A DNA stretch of 64,000 bases from Paludibacterium yongneupense DSM 18731 (GCF_000422925.1 NZ_KE383957.1:389787-453786); one strand, 5' to 3'; positions 36,090-47,501 are shown, numbered from the stretch's first letter. Notes: generated by a model from the sequence alone, not told the origin. A program made the numbers and translations.

Positions 36090-37643
36090 ATGTCGTACTG
36101 GCTTGGGCTTGACTGCGGCGGCACTCTGATCAAGGCCGGCATCTATGATGCAGACGGGCGGGAATATGCCATCGCACGCGAACCATTGACCGTCGAAAGT
36201 CCGAGGCCCGGTTGGCAGGAACGCGATATGGAACGCCTGTGGCAAGCGGCCGTCCGTGTGATTCGCTCGGCGCTGGCGGCAAGCCGTCTTCCGGCCTCTT
36301 CCATCGCCGGTGTCGGCATCTCGGCCCAGGGCAAGGGGCTGTACTTGCTGGATAGGCAAGGCCAACCCCTGGGGCGCGGCATCCTGTCGTCCGACCAGCG
36401 CGCACTGGATCAGGTGCGTGCATGGCAGCAGGCAGGGCTGCCCGAACGTGTCTATCCCGCGACCTTGCAGACACTGTGGACCGGGCATCCGGTCAGCCTG
36501 CTCGCCTGGATCAAGGCGAACGACGCCGAGCGCTACGCGGCCATCGGTTCGGTGCTGATGGCGCATGATTTTCTGCGGTTCCGCTTGTGCGGCGAGCTCG
36601 CTTGCGAGATCAGCAATATTTCCGAGTCGAATCTGTTCGATATGCACGAGTCGCGCTACGACCCGGCCCTGGCGGAGTGCTTCGGGATCGCCGATATCGT
36701 CGAGCGCCTGCCGCCTGTCGTCGGTTCGGCCGAGGTCGCCGGCGCCATCACGGCCGAGGCCGCGGCCACCACCGGGCTGCTCGCCTCGACCCCGGTGGTC
36801 GGCGGGCTGTTCGATGTCGTTGCCACCGCCTTGTGCTCGGGTGTCGTCGACGACACCCGACTCAACGCGGTCATGGGAACCTGGTCGGTGACTTCGGGCG
36901 TGAGCTCTTTCATTCGACGTCACCCCACCGCGAATTTTGTGCACGGCCGCCATGCCCAGGCGGGCGAGTACATCATCCATGAGGCGAGCCCGACGTCGGC
37001 CATCAATCTGGAGTGGGTGTTGCGCACCGCCGGCGGTGGCGCGGCTGTCGATTACGATGCGATGAACCACGCCATTGCCCAGCTGCCGCCCGCCTCAAGC
37101 TCCCTGTTGTTCCTCCCGTTTCTGTACGGCAGCAATGCCGGACTCGGCATGCACGGCTGCCTGTTCGACATGCAGGCCGCACACGGACGCGCTCATGTGC
37201 TGCAGGCTGTTTACGAAGGGGTGGTTTTTAGCCATCTCACGCATCTGCGCCGCATGCAGCAGTGCTTCGATCGCGTCGAGGCGCTGCGTGTGACCGGGGG
37301 ACCTTCGCACTCCGATGTCTGGATGCAGATGCTGGCCGATGCCAGTGGCTTGCCAGTCGAAGTGCCGGAGGTGGAAGAGACGGGGTGTCTCGGTGCGGCA
37401 TTGGCGGCGGCCGTCGGCGGCGGCGTTTTCTCCTGCTTCACCGAGGCGGTTGCCGCCCTGCGCATGCCCCTGCGCGTCCTGGTTCCGCAGGCTCGTGACC
37501 AGTGCGCCTATGAGCGCAAGTATCAGCGATATCAGCATCTTATAGATTGCCTGCGCCATTTTCATGACACCGAGCCGCTCGCCCTTTCTTCAGGAGTTCC
37601 CCATGACCAGACCTCTGCTTCAACTCGCCCTCGACCAACTTGA
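36090..37643 (+). CDS. lyxK: L-xylulose/3-keto-L-gulonate kinase LyxK (YiaP)
   Basis: A 517-aa FGGY carbohydrate kinase that phosphorylates 3-keto-L-gulonate or L-xylulose. Matches to E. coli LyxK include YWLGLDCGGTLIKAG, ISAQGKGLYLLD, LQTLWTGHPVSLL, SNISESNLF, TPVVGGLFDVV, FLPFLYGSNAGL and VTGGPSHSDVWMQMLAD. AGGAG lies 8 nt before the ATG. The C-terminus runs past the usual end by about 15 residues and overlaps the next gene by 41 bp. Confidence 0.92.
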   Translation: MSYWLGLDCGGTLIKAGIYDADGREYAIAREPLTVESPRPGWQERDMERLWQAAVRVIRSALAASRLPASSIAGVGISAQGKGLYLLDRQGQPLGRGILSSDQRALDQVRAWQQAGLPERVYPATLQTLWTGHPVSLLAWIKANDAERYAAIGSVLMAHDFLRFRLCGELACEISNISESNLFDMHESRYDPALAECFGIADIVERLPPVVGSAEVAGAITAEAAATTGLLASTPVVGGLFDVVATALCSGVVDDTRLNAVMGTWSVTSGVSSFIRRHPTANFVHGRHAQAGEYIIHEASPTSAINLEWVLRTAGGGAAVDYDAMNHAIAQLPPASSSLLFLPFLYGSNAGLGMHGCLFDMQAAHGRAHVLQAVYEGVVFSHLTHLRRMQQCFDRVEALRVTGGPSHSDVWMQMLADASGLPVEVPEVEETGCLGAALAAAVGGGVFSCFTEAVAALRMPLRVLVPQARDQCAYERKYQRYQHLIDCLRHFHDTEPLALSSGVPHDQTSASTRPRPT

Positions 37644-38256
37644 TCCGGACGCGGCACTTCAGTCGCTGGCGGGGTTGGCGCCGCATGTGGATATCATCGA
37701 AGCCGGAACCCTGTTGTGCTGCTCGGCCGGCATGGGGGCGGTGCGCCGGATCCGCGAACGCTATCCCGAGCACATCATGGTCGTCGATCTCAAGACGGCC
37801 GATGCCGGAACCGAGATGGCGCGCATGGCTTTCGGTGCCGGCGCCGACTGGATGACGGTCATCTGCGCCGCGCCGCTGGCGACGCTGGAGGCCGCCCAGC
37901 GCGTGGCGCATGAGCATGGCGGCGAGATTCAGGTCGAACTGTTCGGCCATTGGACGCTGGAGCAGGCCCGCGAGTGGCGCGCGCTGGGGGTGCGGCAGGC
38001 GATTTACCATCGTGGGCGGGACGCGGCGGCGAAGGGGCTGGGATGGGGCGCGCAGGATTTGAAGCTGCTGCGTGCCCTGGCCGATGCGGGGATCGAACCC
38101 TCCGTGACCGGCGGGCTGACTCCGGCCGATCTGCCCTTGTTTGTCGGCATTCCGGTGCGTGCCTTCATCGCCGGCCGGGCATTGTACGGTGCGCCCGACC
38201 CCGTTGCCGCGGCCCAGGCTTTCCACGATGCGATCGACCGCGGATGGGAGGGCTGA
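37603..38256 (+). CDS. sgbH: 3-keto-L-gulonate-6-phosphate decarboxylase (UlaD/SgbH)
   Basis: This enzyme converts 3-keto-L-gulonate 6-phosphate to L-xylulose 5-phosphate plus CO2. The 217-aa protein is an OMP decarboxylase-fold barrel with PLLQLALDQL, HVDIIEAGTLLC, the metal-binding Asp region VVDLKTADAG, GADWMTVICAAPLATLE, QVELFGHWTLEQAREW and TGGLTPADLPLF. AGGAG precedes the ATG at 37603, which lies inside lyxK. The next gene starts 2 bp after its stop, so translation is coupled. Confidence 0.93.
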   Translation: MTRPLLQLALDQLDPDAALQSLAGLAPHVDIIEAGTLLCCSAGMGAVRRIRERYPEHIMVVDLKTADAGTEMARMAFGAGADWMTVICAAPLATLEAAQRVAHEHGGEIQVELFGHWTLEQAREWRALGVRQAIYHRGRDAAAKGLGWGAQDLKLLRALADAGIEPSVTGGLTPADLPLFVGIPVRAFIAGRALYGAPDPVAAAQAFHDAIDRGWEG

Positions 38257-38258
38257 AC

Positions 38259-39119
38259 ATGCGTCGCCATCCTCTTGGAATTTATGAAAAGGCGCTGCCG
38301 GCGAATCTGGGGTGGGGCGAGCGGCTGGCCGTAGCGCGTGCCTGCGGCTTCGATTTTGTCGAGATGTCGATCGATGAAAGCGATTCCCGGCTGGCGCGGC
38401 TCGACTGGAGCGTGGGCGAACGGCGCGAGCTCGCCCAGGAGATTCGCGACAGTGGCGTGCGGATTCCTTCGCTGTGCCTGTCCGCTCATCGCCGGTTTCC
38501 CTTCGGAAGCCGCGACCCCGCCATCCGCGAAGAGGCGCGCCGCATCTTGCGCGAGGCGATACGCCTCGCGCAAGATCTCGGCATTCGCACCATCCAGCTG
38601 GCCGGTTACGATGTCTACTACGAGCCGCACGATGCCGCCACCGTGGCGCTGTTTGCCGAAGGGCTGGAATGGGCGGTCGATCTCGCGGCAGGCGCCCAGG
38701 TCATGCTGGCCGTTGAAATCATGGATACCGATTTTCTTAATTCAATCCGCAAATGGAAGGCCTGGGAGGCTCGCATCCGCTCCCCGTGGTTTACCGTCTA
38801 CCCCGACGTCGGCAATCTGACCGCCTGGGGCAATGATGTGGCCGGCGAACTTGCGCTCGGGCTCGACCGCATTGCCGCCATCCATCTGAAAGATGCCTTG
38901 CCAGTGACCGCCGGGCAGCCAGGGCAGTTCCGCGATGTGCCTTTCGGCAGCGGGTGCGTCGACTTTGTCGGTGTGTTTTCCACCCTGGCGCGTATCGGCT
39001 ATCGCGGCGCCTTCCTGATCGAGATGTGGACCGAGAAGGCGGAGGAGCCCCTGCTTGAAATCATAAACGCAAGACGCTGGATTGAAGCGCGAATGGCGGA
39101 AGGAGGTTTCGATGCTTGA
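38259..39119 (+). CDS. sgbU: L-xylulose-5-phosphate 3-epimerase (UlaE/SgbU)
   Basis: This enzyme interconverts L-xylulose 5-phosphate and L-ribulose 5-phosphate. The 286-aa AP-endonuclease-2-like barrel has [90 protein letters not shown] and [13 protein letters not shown], which supply the Glu/Asp/His metal ligands. GGGAGG precedes the ATG. Its coding sequence contains a perfect 15-bp inverted repeat (38544-38576). It overlaps sgbE by 8 bp. Confidence 0.93.
   Translation: MRRHPLGIYEKALPANLGWGERLAVARACGFDFVEMSIDESDSRLARLDWSVGERRELAQEIRDSGVRIPSLCLSAHRRFPFGSRDPAIREEARRILREAIRLAQDLGIRTIQLAGYDVYYEPHDAATVALFAEGLEWAVDLAAGAQVMLAVEIMDTDFLNSIRKWKAWEARIRSPWFTVYPDVGNLTAWGNDVAGELALGLDRIAAIHLKDALPVTAGQPGQFRDVPFGSGCVDFVGVFSTLARIGYRGAFLIEMWTEKAEEPLLEIINARRWIEARMAEGGFDA
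38544..38576 (+). repeat. Perfect 15-bp inverted repeat inside sgbU
   Basis: The arms ATCTTGCGCGAGGCG (38544-38558) and its exact complement (38562-38576) flank a 3-nt loop ATA. In the mRNA this would be a very stable hairpin within codons for [12 protein letters not shown]. There is no T-run, so it is not a terminator. Confidence 0.7.
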
Positions 39120-39810
39120 ATCTCTGAAAGAGGCCGTGCTGGCGGCCAATCTGGATTTGCCGCGCCACGGACTCGTGACTTTTACCTGGGGCAATGTCAG
39201 CGCCATCGACCGCGAGCAGGGACGGGTGGTTATCAAACCATCGGGCATCAAGTATGAAGAGATGAAGGTCGCGGACATGGTGGTGCTGGATATGGATGGA
39301 CGGGTGGTCGAAGGCGACAAGCGCCCGTCGTCGGACACCCCGACACATCTGGCCCTGTACCGCTGGACGCCATCGATCGGCGGTATCGTTCATACCCACT
39401 CGCGACACGCTACGATTTGGGCGCAGGCCCGGCGCGATATGCCGGCCCTGGGCACGACGCACGCCGATTACTTTCACGGCGCGATTCCTTGCACGCGTGC
39501 TTTGCGCCGAGCCGAAATCGCCGGCGAGTATGAGCGGGAGACTGGGCAGGTGATCATCGAGACCTTCACCGAGCGCGGTCTTGCCCCGATGGCGGTGCCG
39601 GCCGTACTCGTGCATTCGCACGGGCCTTTCACCTGGGGACGGGACGCGCACGAGGCGGTACACAATGCGGTGGTTCTGGAGGAGGTCGGCTATATGGCGC
39701 TGTTTGGCGGTCAACTGGGACCCCTGAGCGACATGGCCCAGGAGCTGCTGGACAAGCACTATCTGCGCAAGCACGGGGCAGGCGCCTATTACGGTCAGCC
39801 GGGCGCCTGA
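39112..39810 (+). CDS. sgbE: L-ribulose-5-phosphate 4-epimerase (UlaF/SgbE/AraD family)
   Basis: This enzyme converts L-ribulose 5-phosphate to D-xylulose 5-phosphate, linking the operon to the pentose phosphate pathway. The 232-aa class II aldolase-family protein has [26 protein letters not shown], the zinc ligands in [16 protein letters not shown] and [14 protein letters not shown], and the tail [19 protein letters not shown]. The near-perfect AAGGAGG lies 5 nt before the ATG at 39112. It is the last gene of the operon. The regulator gene converges 54 bp downstream. Confidence 0.94.
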   Translation: MLESLKEAVLAANLDLPRHGLVTFTWGNVSAIDREQGRVVIKPSGIKYEEMKVADMVVLDMDGRVVEGDKRPSSDTPTHLALYRWTPSIGGIVHTHSRHATIWAQARRDMPALGTTHADYFHGAIPCTRALRRAEIAGEYERETGQVIIETFTERGLAPMAVPAVLVHSHGPFTWGRDAHEAVHNAVVLEEVGYMALFGGQLGPLSDMAQELLDKHYLRKHGAGAYYGQPGA

Positions 39811-39864
39811 GCGACGCCGCTGCCGCCGGCCGGTCTCGGGGGAGGGCGACGGGAGCGGAGCGGT

Positions 39865-40656
39865 TTACTGCGGCAACGGAGTGCTGCCACCTAGTTCTTT
39901 GGAAATGCAGTCGGCGGCATGCAGCAGCGGCGGGATCAGCGAGCTCTCTCCCACGGAGTGCAGGCGCGGCGTCGGCAATGACGATGAGATCGCGTACTGG
40001 ACGCGCTGGTGGATGTCGAAGACCGGTGCCGCGATGCAGGAGACGCCGAGTTCGTTTTCTTCACGGTCGAAAGCCAGGCCGCGCGCGCGGATGTCGGCAA
40101 GCTCGCGGCGCATCGACGCGATGTCGATGATGGTCGTATCGGTCAGCCGCTCGATGCGTGCGCTGGCCCAGTAGCGTTCAAGGTAGGTGTCGGGGCTGAA
40201 GGCGAGAAACAGCTTGCCCATGGCTGTGCAGTGCAGCGGGCGCTGCTGCCCGATATAAGCGTGCGTGCGCATGATGTCGCGCGTGGGCTCGAGCTTGTAG
40301 ACCAGAATGACGTGGTCGTTTTCCAGGTTGCCCATATTGACCGTTTCCCCCGTCTCCCAGTTCAGGGTTTCGAGAAAGGGGGCTGCCATCTGCACGATAT
40401 TCAGGGACGACAGCGCCTTTTGCCCGATGGCCACCAGTTTTGCCGTCAGCCGGTAGCTGCCGGGAGTCACGGCATGGGTGACGTAACCGAGTGCCGACAG
40501 CCCCTGCAGTATGCGGTGGGTGGTGCTTTTGTTCAGCTCCACGAGTTCGCTGAGCCGGGCGAGGGAGCAGCCGTTGGGGTAATCGCTGAGAATCTCGAGC
40601 AACAGAAAACCGCGGGCAAGGCTCTGGTTTCCGTAGGGAATGGATTTTTCGGTCAT
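39865..40656 (-). CDS. yiaJ: IclR-family transcriptional regulator, YiaJ-like
   Basis: A 263-aa regulator with an N-terminal winged helix (LSELVELNKSTTHRILQGLSALGYV) and a C-terminal IclR effector domain (GETVNMGNLENDHVILVYKLEP, YIGQQRPLHCTAMGKLFLAF, REENELGVSCIAAPVFD). It resembles E. coli YiaJ, the repressor of the yiaK-S operon, which supports the same job here. It converges on sgbE. The start at 40656 has no strong ribosome binding site. Its upstream region holds ACATTGTGAAT (40672-40682), close to the complement of the repeats at the yiaK promoter, which suggests autoregulation. Confidence 0.9.
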   Translation of the reverse strand: MTEKSIPYGNQSLARGFLLLEILSDYPNGCSLARLSELVELNKSTTHRILQGLSALGYVTHAVTPGSYRLTAKLVAIGQKALSSLNIVQMAAPFLETLNWETGETVNMGNLENDHVILVYKLEPTRDIMRTHAYIGQQRPLHCTAMGKLFLAFSPDTYLERYWASARIERLTDTTIIDIASMRRELADIRARGLAFDREENELGVSCIAAPVFDIHQRVQYAISSSLPTPRLHSVGESSLIPPLLHAADCISKELGGSTPLPQ

Positions 40657-40965
40657 CGCAGTATACGTTGCACATTGTGAATCGGTGGCGCCAAGTAGAA
40701 ACGATACCACAAGGCGGTATTTTCGGTCTGGCGAAATGGCGCGCCGTCGCTGTGGCGAGGCTGCTTACAAAGCCGTCAAGCGTGATATACTGCCGGTTTT
40801 CGTATCCGCCGGAGCGCTGCGTTCGTCCCGGCGGAATTGAGCGGATGATCGCCATCGGGCGTATCCGGCCGCGCATCACATGTGGGTGTCGCCGCGTCGG
40901 CAACCGGCCCCGTCTGCGTCGTCCCGCACAGCTTACTAAACTCGCACATGTTTTAAGGATTTGAC
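40657..40965. other. 309-bp divergent region between yiaJ and tig
   Basis: There is no gene. Near yiaJ lie CAGTATAC (40659-40666) and ACATTGTGAAT (40672-40682), both echoing elements upstream of the chemoreceptor gene and yiaK. The rest is a long GC-rich leader for tig. Confidence 0.45.
40764..40791 (+). promoter_or_regulatory. Predicted promoter of tig
   Basis: CTTACA (40764-40769) and TATACT (40786-40791) with a 16-bp spacer. This would give a leader of about 165 nt before the tig ATG at 40966. Confidence 0.45.
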
Positions 40966-42276
40966 ATGCAAGTACAGGTGGAAACGTTGAGCACCCTCGA
41001 GCGCCGCATGGATATCGCGCTGCCCATGGCTGTTATTGATGCCCAAGTGGCCGAGCGTCTCAAGCGCGCCGCCCGCAGTGCCAAGATCCAGGGCTTCCGC
41101 CCGGGCAAGGCTCCGCTCAAGATTGTCGAAATGAGCTATGGCCCGCAGATTCGCGAAGAAGTCCTTGGCGAGCAGGTTCAGCAGGGCTTCCATCAGGCCG
41201 TTGTCGAACAGAAACTGCGCGTGGCGGGTTTCCCGCGTTTCGAACCGTCGACCGATGAAGCCGACAAGGAAAACTTCAAATTTGCCGCGATCTTTGAAGT
41301 GTACCCCGAAGTCAAGGTCGGCGATCTGACTGGCAAGGACATCGAAAAGCCGGTGGCTGAAGTCACCGAAGCCGAAATCGACAAGACCGTCGACATCCTG
41401 CGCCAACAACGCACCCGCTATACCCGCGTCGAGCGCGCCGCCGCCACGGGCGATCGCGTGATCATCGATTTCAAGGGCAGCATCGACGGCGTGCCGTTCG
41501 AAGGCGGCTCTTCGGAAAACTTCCCGTTCGTACTGGGCCAGGGGCAGATGTTGCCCGACTTCGAGACCGGTGTGACCGGTCTGGCCGAAGGCGAGACCAA
41601 GAATATCGAAGTGAGCTTCCCTGCCGACTACCACGGCAAGGACGTAGCCGGCAAAACCGCCGTCTTCGAAATCACGGTCAAGAATGTGGCCGAAGCCGAA
41701 CTGCCGGCCGTCGATGCCGAATTCGCCAAGCAACTGGGCGTGGCTGACGGCGATGTCGACGCGATGCGCGCCGAGATCAAAAAGAATGTCGAACGCGAAG
41801 TGAAGCGTCGTCTGCAGGCCCGCGTGAAGGAAAACGTGATGCAAGCCCTGCTCGACGCGACCGAGATCGAACTGCCGAAGGCACTGGTGCAGCAGGAAAT
41901 CGGGCGCCTGATGGATCAGGCCCGTCGCGATCTGGAAGGCCGTGGCATGAAAAACGTCAAGGACATGCCGTTCCCGCCGGAACTGTTCCAGCAACAGGCT
42001 GAACGCCGAGTTTCGCTGGGGCTGATCCTGGCCGAAGTGGTCGATGCCAACAAGCTGGAAGCCAAGCCGGAACAGGTGCGCGCGCTGGTCGACGAGTTTG
42101 CCGACAGCTACGAGGACGCGGAAGAAGTGGTGAGCTGGTATTATGCGAGCCCGGACCGCCTCGAAGGCCCGACTTCCATGGTTCTTGAAAACAATGTGGT
42201 TGAATTTGTGCTGACTCGTGCCAATGTACTGGAAGCGGCGGTGCCTTTCGAACAACTGATGGGCAAGAACGCCTGA
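40966..42276 (+). CDS. tig: Trigger factor
   Basis: Trigger factor is the ribosome-bound chaperone and prolyl isomerase that meets nascent chains. The 436-aa protein has the ribosome-binding domain with the signature SAKIQGFRPGKAPLKIVE, an FKBP-type domain (GDRVIIDFKGSIDGVPFEGG, GEGETKNIEV-like) and the C-terminal helical arms. AAGGAT lies 6 nt before the ATG. The clpP gene follows after 22 bp in the conserved tig-clpP-clpX order. Confidence 0.97.
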   Translation: MQVQVETLSTLERRMDIALPMAVIDAQVAERLKRAARSAKIQGFRPGKAPLKIVEMSYGPQIREEVLGEQVQQGFHQAVVEQKLRVAGFPRFEPSTDEADKENFKFAAIFEVYPEVKVGDLTGKDIEKPVAEVTEAEIDKTVDILRQQRTRYTRVERAAATGDRVIIDFKGSIDGVPFEGGSSENFPFVLGQGQMLPDFETGVTGLAEGETKNIEVSFPADYHGKDVAGKTAVFEITVKNVAEAELPAVDAEFAKQLGVADGDVDAMRAEIKKNVEREVKRRLQARVKENVMQALLDATEIELPKALVQQEIGRLMDQARRDLEGRGMKNVKDMPFPPELFQQQAERRVSLGLILAEVVDANKLEAKPEQVRALVDEFADSYEDAEEVVSWYYASPDRLEGPTSMVLENNVVEFVLTRANVLEAAVPFEQLMGKNA

Positions 42277-42298
42277 TAACCCATAACCGGAGTGGCCG

Positions 42299-42925
42299 AT
42301 GAAATCGATGATGGAACCTCAAGCACTGGGCCTCGTGCCCATGGTCGTAGAGCAGAGCGGCCGTGGCGAGCGCGCGTATGATATCTACTCGCGTCTTCTC
42401 AAGGAACGCATCGTGTTCTTGGTGGGGCCCGTGACGGATGAGTCGGCCAATCTGGTTGTGGCGCAGTTGCTGTTTCTCGAATCGGAGAACCCGGACAAGG
42501 ACATCTTCTTCTACATCAACTCGCCCGGCGGCTCGATTACCGCGGGCATGTCGATCTACGATACGATGAACTTCATCAAGCCGGATGTTTCGACCTTGTG
42601 CATAGGCCAGGCCGCCAGCATGGGCGCCTTCCTGCTTTCCGCCGGCCAGCAGGGCAAGCGTTTTGCCTTGCCCCACAGCCGGGTGATGATTCACCAGCCT
42701 TTGATCGGCGGCTTGTCCGGCCAGGCGACCGATATCGAAATCCACGCCCGCGAATTGCTGAAGATCAAGGACCTGATGAACGAACTGATGGCCAAGCATA
42801 CCGGCAAGAGCACGGAACAATTGCGGCAGGATACCGAGCGCGACAATTTCATGTCGTCGCAGCAGGCCATGGAGTACGGCCTGATTGACAAGGTTCTGTC
42901 GTCGCGCAACGATACTCAGGCTTAA
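42299..42925 (+). CDS. clpP: ATP-dependent Clp protease proteolytic subunit ClpP
   Basis: ClpP forms the double heptameric serine protease barrel that works with ClpX or ClpA. The 208-aa length is standard. Catalytic residues are Ser107 (GQAASMGAF), His132 (RVMIHQP) and Asp182 (ERDNFMS). A short propeptide precedes [23 protein letters not shown] lies 7 nt before the ATG. It is co-oriented with tig and clpX, with clpX starting 19 bp after its stop. Confidence 0.97.
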   Translation: MKSMMEPQALGLVPMVVEQSGRGERAYDIYSRLLKERIVFLVGPVTDESANLVVAQLLFLESENPDKDIFFYINSPGGSITAGMSIYDTMNFIKPDVSTLCIGQAASMGAFLLSAGQQGKRFALPHSRVMIHQPLIGGLSGQATDIEIHARELLKIKDLMNELMAKHTGKSTEQLRQDTERDNFMSSQQAMEYGLIDKVLSSRNDTQA

Positions 42926-42944
42926 TCCGTACGGACCTTCATTG

Positions 42945-44219
42945 ATGGCTGATAAAAATAGCAACGAGAAACTTCTGTACTGCTCCTTCTGCGGCAAAAG
43001 CCAGCATGAGGTGCAGCGCCTGATCGCAGGTCCGCAGGTCTTTATCTGCAACGAATGCGTCGAGCTGTGCAACGATATCATTCGCGAAGAGCTCGATGCG
43101 CCCAAGCCGGTGGACGCCGCCGCGGGCGGCGATGCCGCGCTGCCTTCGCCGCAGGCGATCCGGGGCGATCTCGATCAGTACATCATCGGGCAGGATCTGG
43201 CCAAGAAGACGCTCTCTGTTGCCGTCTACAACCATTACAAACGGTTGTATTCGCCGCAGGACAAGGATGGCGTGGAACTGGCCAAGAGCAACATCCTGCT
43301 GATCGGACCGACCGGTTCGGGCAAGACCCTGCTCGCACAGTCGCTCGCGCGGCTGCTGGACGTGCCCTTCGTCATTGCCGATGCGACTACGCTAACCGAA
43401 GCGGGGTATGTGGGCGAAGATGTCGAGCACATCATCCAGAAACTGCTGCAGAAATGCGACTACGACGTCGAGAAGGCGCAGCGCGGCATCGTGTACATCG
43501 ACGAAATCGACAAGATCTCGCGCAAGTCGGAGAATCCTTCGATCACCCGCGACGTGTCGGGCGAAGGCGTGCAGCAGGCGCTGCTCAAGCTGATCGAAGG
43601 GACGGTGGCTTCGATTCCGCCGCAGGGCGGGCGCAAGCATCCGAACCAGGAGTTCATCCAGGTCGATACGACCAATATCCTGTTCATTTGCGGCGGCGCT
43701 TTCGACGGTCTCGGCCGCATCATACGCCAGCGCTCCGAAAAGGGCGGCATCGGCTTTGGGGCGGAAGTCGCATCCAAGGACGATTCGCGCAGTATTTCCG
43801 CCCTCTTCAAGGAAGTCGAGCCGGAGGACCTGATCAAGTTCGGCCTGATTCCGGAACTGATCGGACGTCTGCCCGTCGTCGCGACGCTGGAAGAGCTGGA
43901 CGAGGAGGCGCTGGTCACGATTCTGACCCAGCCGCGCAACGCCCTGGTCAAGCAATACCAGAAACTGTTCCAGATGGAACAGGTCGAGCTCGAAGTCCGG
44001 CCGTCCGCCCTGCGTGTCATCGCCAAGCAGGCGCTGGCGCGCAAGACCGGTGCCCGCGGTCTGCGTTCTATCCTGGAGCGCGCATTGCTGGATACGATGT
44101 ACGAACTGCCGTCCATGAACGATGTCGAGAAGGTGGTGGTCGACGAGAAAGTGATAGAGAAGGGCGATAAGCCGCTGTTTCTGTATCGTGAATCGGACGA
44201 CGAGGCGCAGTCAGCCTGA
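42945..44219 (+). CDS. clpX: ATP-dependent Clp protease ATP-binding subunit ClpX
   Basis: ClpX is the AAA+ unfoldase that feeds substrates to ClpP. The 424-aa protein has the N-terminal zinc-binding domain (Cys13, Cys16, Cys35, Cys38), Walker A GPTGSGKT, Walker B VYIDEIDK, the pore loop around GYVGEDV, and the IGF-type loop region GGIGFGAEV that docks ClpP. The ATG at 42945 starts [16 protein letters not shown] as in homologues. A strong terminator follows at 44256, so lon has its own promoter. Confidence 0.97.
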   Translation: MADKNSNEKLLYCSFCGKSQHEVQRLIAGPQVFICNECVELCNDIIREELDAPKPVDAAAGGDAALPSPQAIRGDLDQYIIGQDLAKKTLSVAVYNHYKRLYSPQDKDGVELAKSNILLIGPTGSGKTLLAQSLARLLDVPFVIADATTLTEAGYVGEDVEHIIQKLLQKCDYDVEKAQRGIVYIDEIDKISRKSENPSITRDVSGEGVQQALLKLIEGTVASIPPQGGRKHPNQEFIQVDTTNILFICGGAFDGLGRIIRQRSEKGGIGFGAEVASKDDSRSISALFKEVEPEDLIKFGLIPELIGRLPVVATLEELDEEALVTILTQPRNALVKQYQKLFQMEQVELEVRPSALRVIAKQALARKTGARGLRSILERALLDTMYELPSMNDVEKVVVDEKVIEKGDKPLFLYRESDDEAQSA

Positions 44220-44255
44220 CGGCGTCGCGCCGCATACGCGCTGCGGCACTCTCCG

Positions 44256-44284
44256 AAACCGCCCGCAAGGGCGGTTTTTGTTTT
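44256..44284 (+). terminator. Rho-independent terminator after clpX
   Basis: The stem ACCGCCC/GGGCGGT with loop GCAA, extended by A-T pairs, is followed by TTTTTGTTTT. Confidence 0.9.
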
Positions 44285-44316
44285 CGCTCCCGGCAAACTG
44301 TTTTAGTATGGGGTTG

Positions 44317-44343
44317 TTGAATTTTCCGGCGTCCGCCCCATCT
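44317..44343 (+). promoter_or_regulatory. RpoH (sigma-32)-type heat-shock promoter of lon
   Basis: TTGAAT (44317-44322) is separated by 13 nt from CCCCATCT (44336-44343). The second element fits the sigma-32 -10 consensus CCCCATNT exactly. Transcription would start near 44350, about 30 nt before the lon ATG. lon is a classical heat-shock gene. Confidence 0.7.
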
Positions 44344-44379
44344 CAGTTGCATGTAATTTTGTAAGCAAGGCTAGGTGAT

Positions 44380-46794
<2,415 letters not shown>

Positions 46795-46883
46795 AAACAG
46801 ATATTTAGCAAAACGGGTGAAAACCTTTGCACAAAAGGCTTCCTGTGGCGCGTCCGAAATGGCAGAATGGCCCGGAAAGCCGC

Positions 46884-46913
46884 TTGACACAAGGATTTGC
46901 GCCTTGCTATAAA
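46884..46913 (+). promoter_or_regulatory. Strong sigma-70 promoter of hupB
   Basis: A perfect TTGACA (46884-46889) and TATAAA (46908-46913) are separated by 18 bp, about 60 bp upstream of the hupB start codon. Confidence 0.8.
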
Positions 46914-46969
46914 GCAAACGGTTTTTATCTAAACTAAGCTGACCGAAGAACGACGAAAGGGGACTTTAC

Positions 46970-47239
46970 GTGAACAAGTCGGAATTGATTGATGCTATCG
47001 CCGCGGAAGCCGATATCTCCAAGGCAACCGCCGCCAAGGCGCTCGATGGCCTGATTTCCGCTGTAACCACCTCGCTGCAAAACGGTGACCCCGTGACGCT
47101 GGTGGGTTTTGGTACCTTCTATGTGGGTGAGCGCGCCGAGCGTAGCGGCCGCAACCCGAAAACCGGCGAAACCATCAAAATCGCTGCGGCCCGTTCCCCG
47201 AAGTTCCGTGCTGGCAAGGCACTGAAAGAAGCGCTATAA
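46970..47239 (+). CDS. hupB: DNA-binding protein HU-beta
   Basis: HU is the abundant histone-like nucleoid protein that bends DNA non-specifically. The 89-aa sequence begins [21 protein letters not shown] and has the signature [21 protein letters not shown] containing the proline arm that inserts into DNA. The start codon is GTG at 46970, with AAGGGG 8 nt upstream. Location between lon and ppiD is the conserved order. A TATAAT overlaps its stop codon and probably belongs to the downstream tRNA promoter. Confidence 0.96.
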   Translation: MNKSELIDAIAAEADISKATAAKALDGLISAVTTSLQNGDPVTLVGFGTFYVGERAERSGRNPKTGETIKIAAARSPKFRAGKALKEAL

Positions 47240-47240
47240 T
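47212..47240 (+). promoter_or_regulatory. Candidate tRNA promoter overlapping the end of hupB
   Basis: A perfect TATAAT (47235-47240) overlaps the hupB stop codon TAA (47237-47239). The best -35 at 17 bp is TGGCAA (47212-47217), which is weak. The start point would be near 47247, about 30 nt before tRNA-Val. Confidence 0.5.
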
Positions 47241-47275
47241 CTGCAGTCTCGCTGTTAGGTAGAAGCGAGGCGCAG

Positions 47276-47351
47276 GGGCGTTTAGCTCAGTTGGTAGAGC
47301 GTCTGCCTTACAAGCAGAATGTCGGCGGTTCGACTCCGTCAACGCCCACCA
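47276..47351 (+). tRNA. tRNA-Val (anticodon TAC)
   Basis: The 76-nt cloverleaf has acceptor stem GGGCGTT/AACGCCC, D arm GCTC...GAGC, anticodon loop CTTACAA between TCTGC and GCAGA, T loop GTTCGACTC, and an encoded ACCA 3' end. Confidence 0.97.
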
Positions 47352-47357
47352 AAGTCT

Positions 47358-47434
47358 GGAGTGGTAGTTCAGTTGGTTAGAATACCGGCCTGTCACGCCG
47401 GGGGTCGCGGGTTCGAGTCCCGTCCGCTCCGCCA
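47358..47434 (+). tRNA. tRNA-Asp (anticodon GTC)
   Basis: The 77-nt cloverleaf has acceptor GGAGTGG/CCGCTCC (one G-U pair), D loop AGTTGGTTAGA, anticodon loop CTGTCAC, T loop GGTTCGAGTCC and an encoded GCCA end. It lies 6 bp after tRNA-Val, so both are one transcript. Confidence 0.97.
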
Positions 47435-47442
47435 GAACACAC

Positions 47443-47474
47443 AAAAAGGTGAACCCGCGTTCACCTTTTTTTTT
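47443..47474 (+). terminator. Terminator after the tRNA pair
   Basis: The stem GGTGAAC/GTTCACC with loop CCGC is extended by A-T pairs and followed by a run of nine T. It separates the tRNAs from ppiD, whose ATG is 28 bp further on. Confidence 0.92.
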
Positions 47475-47501
47475 AGCCGGGGTGGCATTCGCCATTACGC
47501 C

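Noticed and set aside
47319-47501. Extended N-terminus for PpiD reaching back over tRNA-Asp
   Set aside because: It translates the tRNA and the terminator stem. The natural start MYEFVEKNN at 47502 matches homologues.
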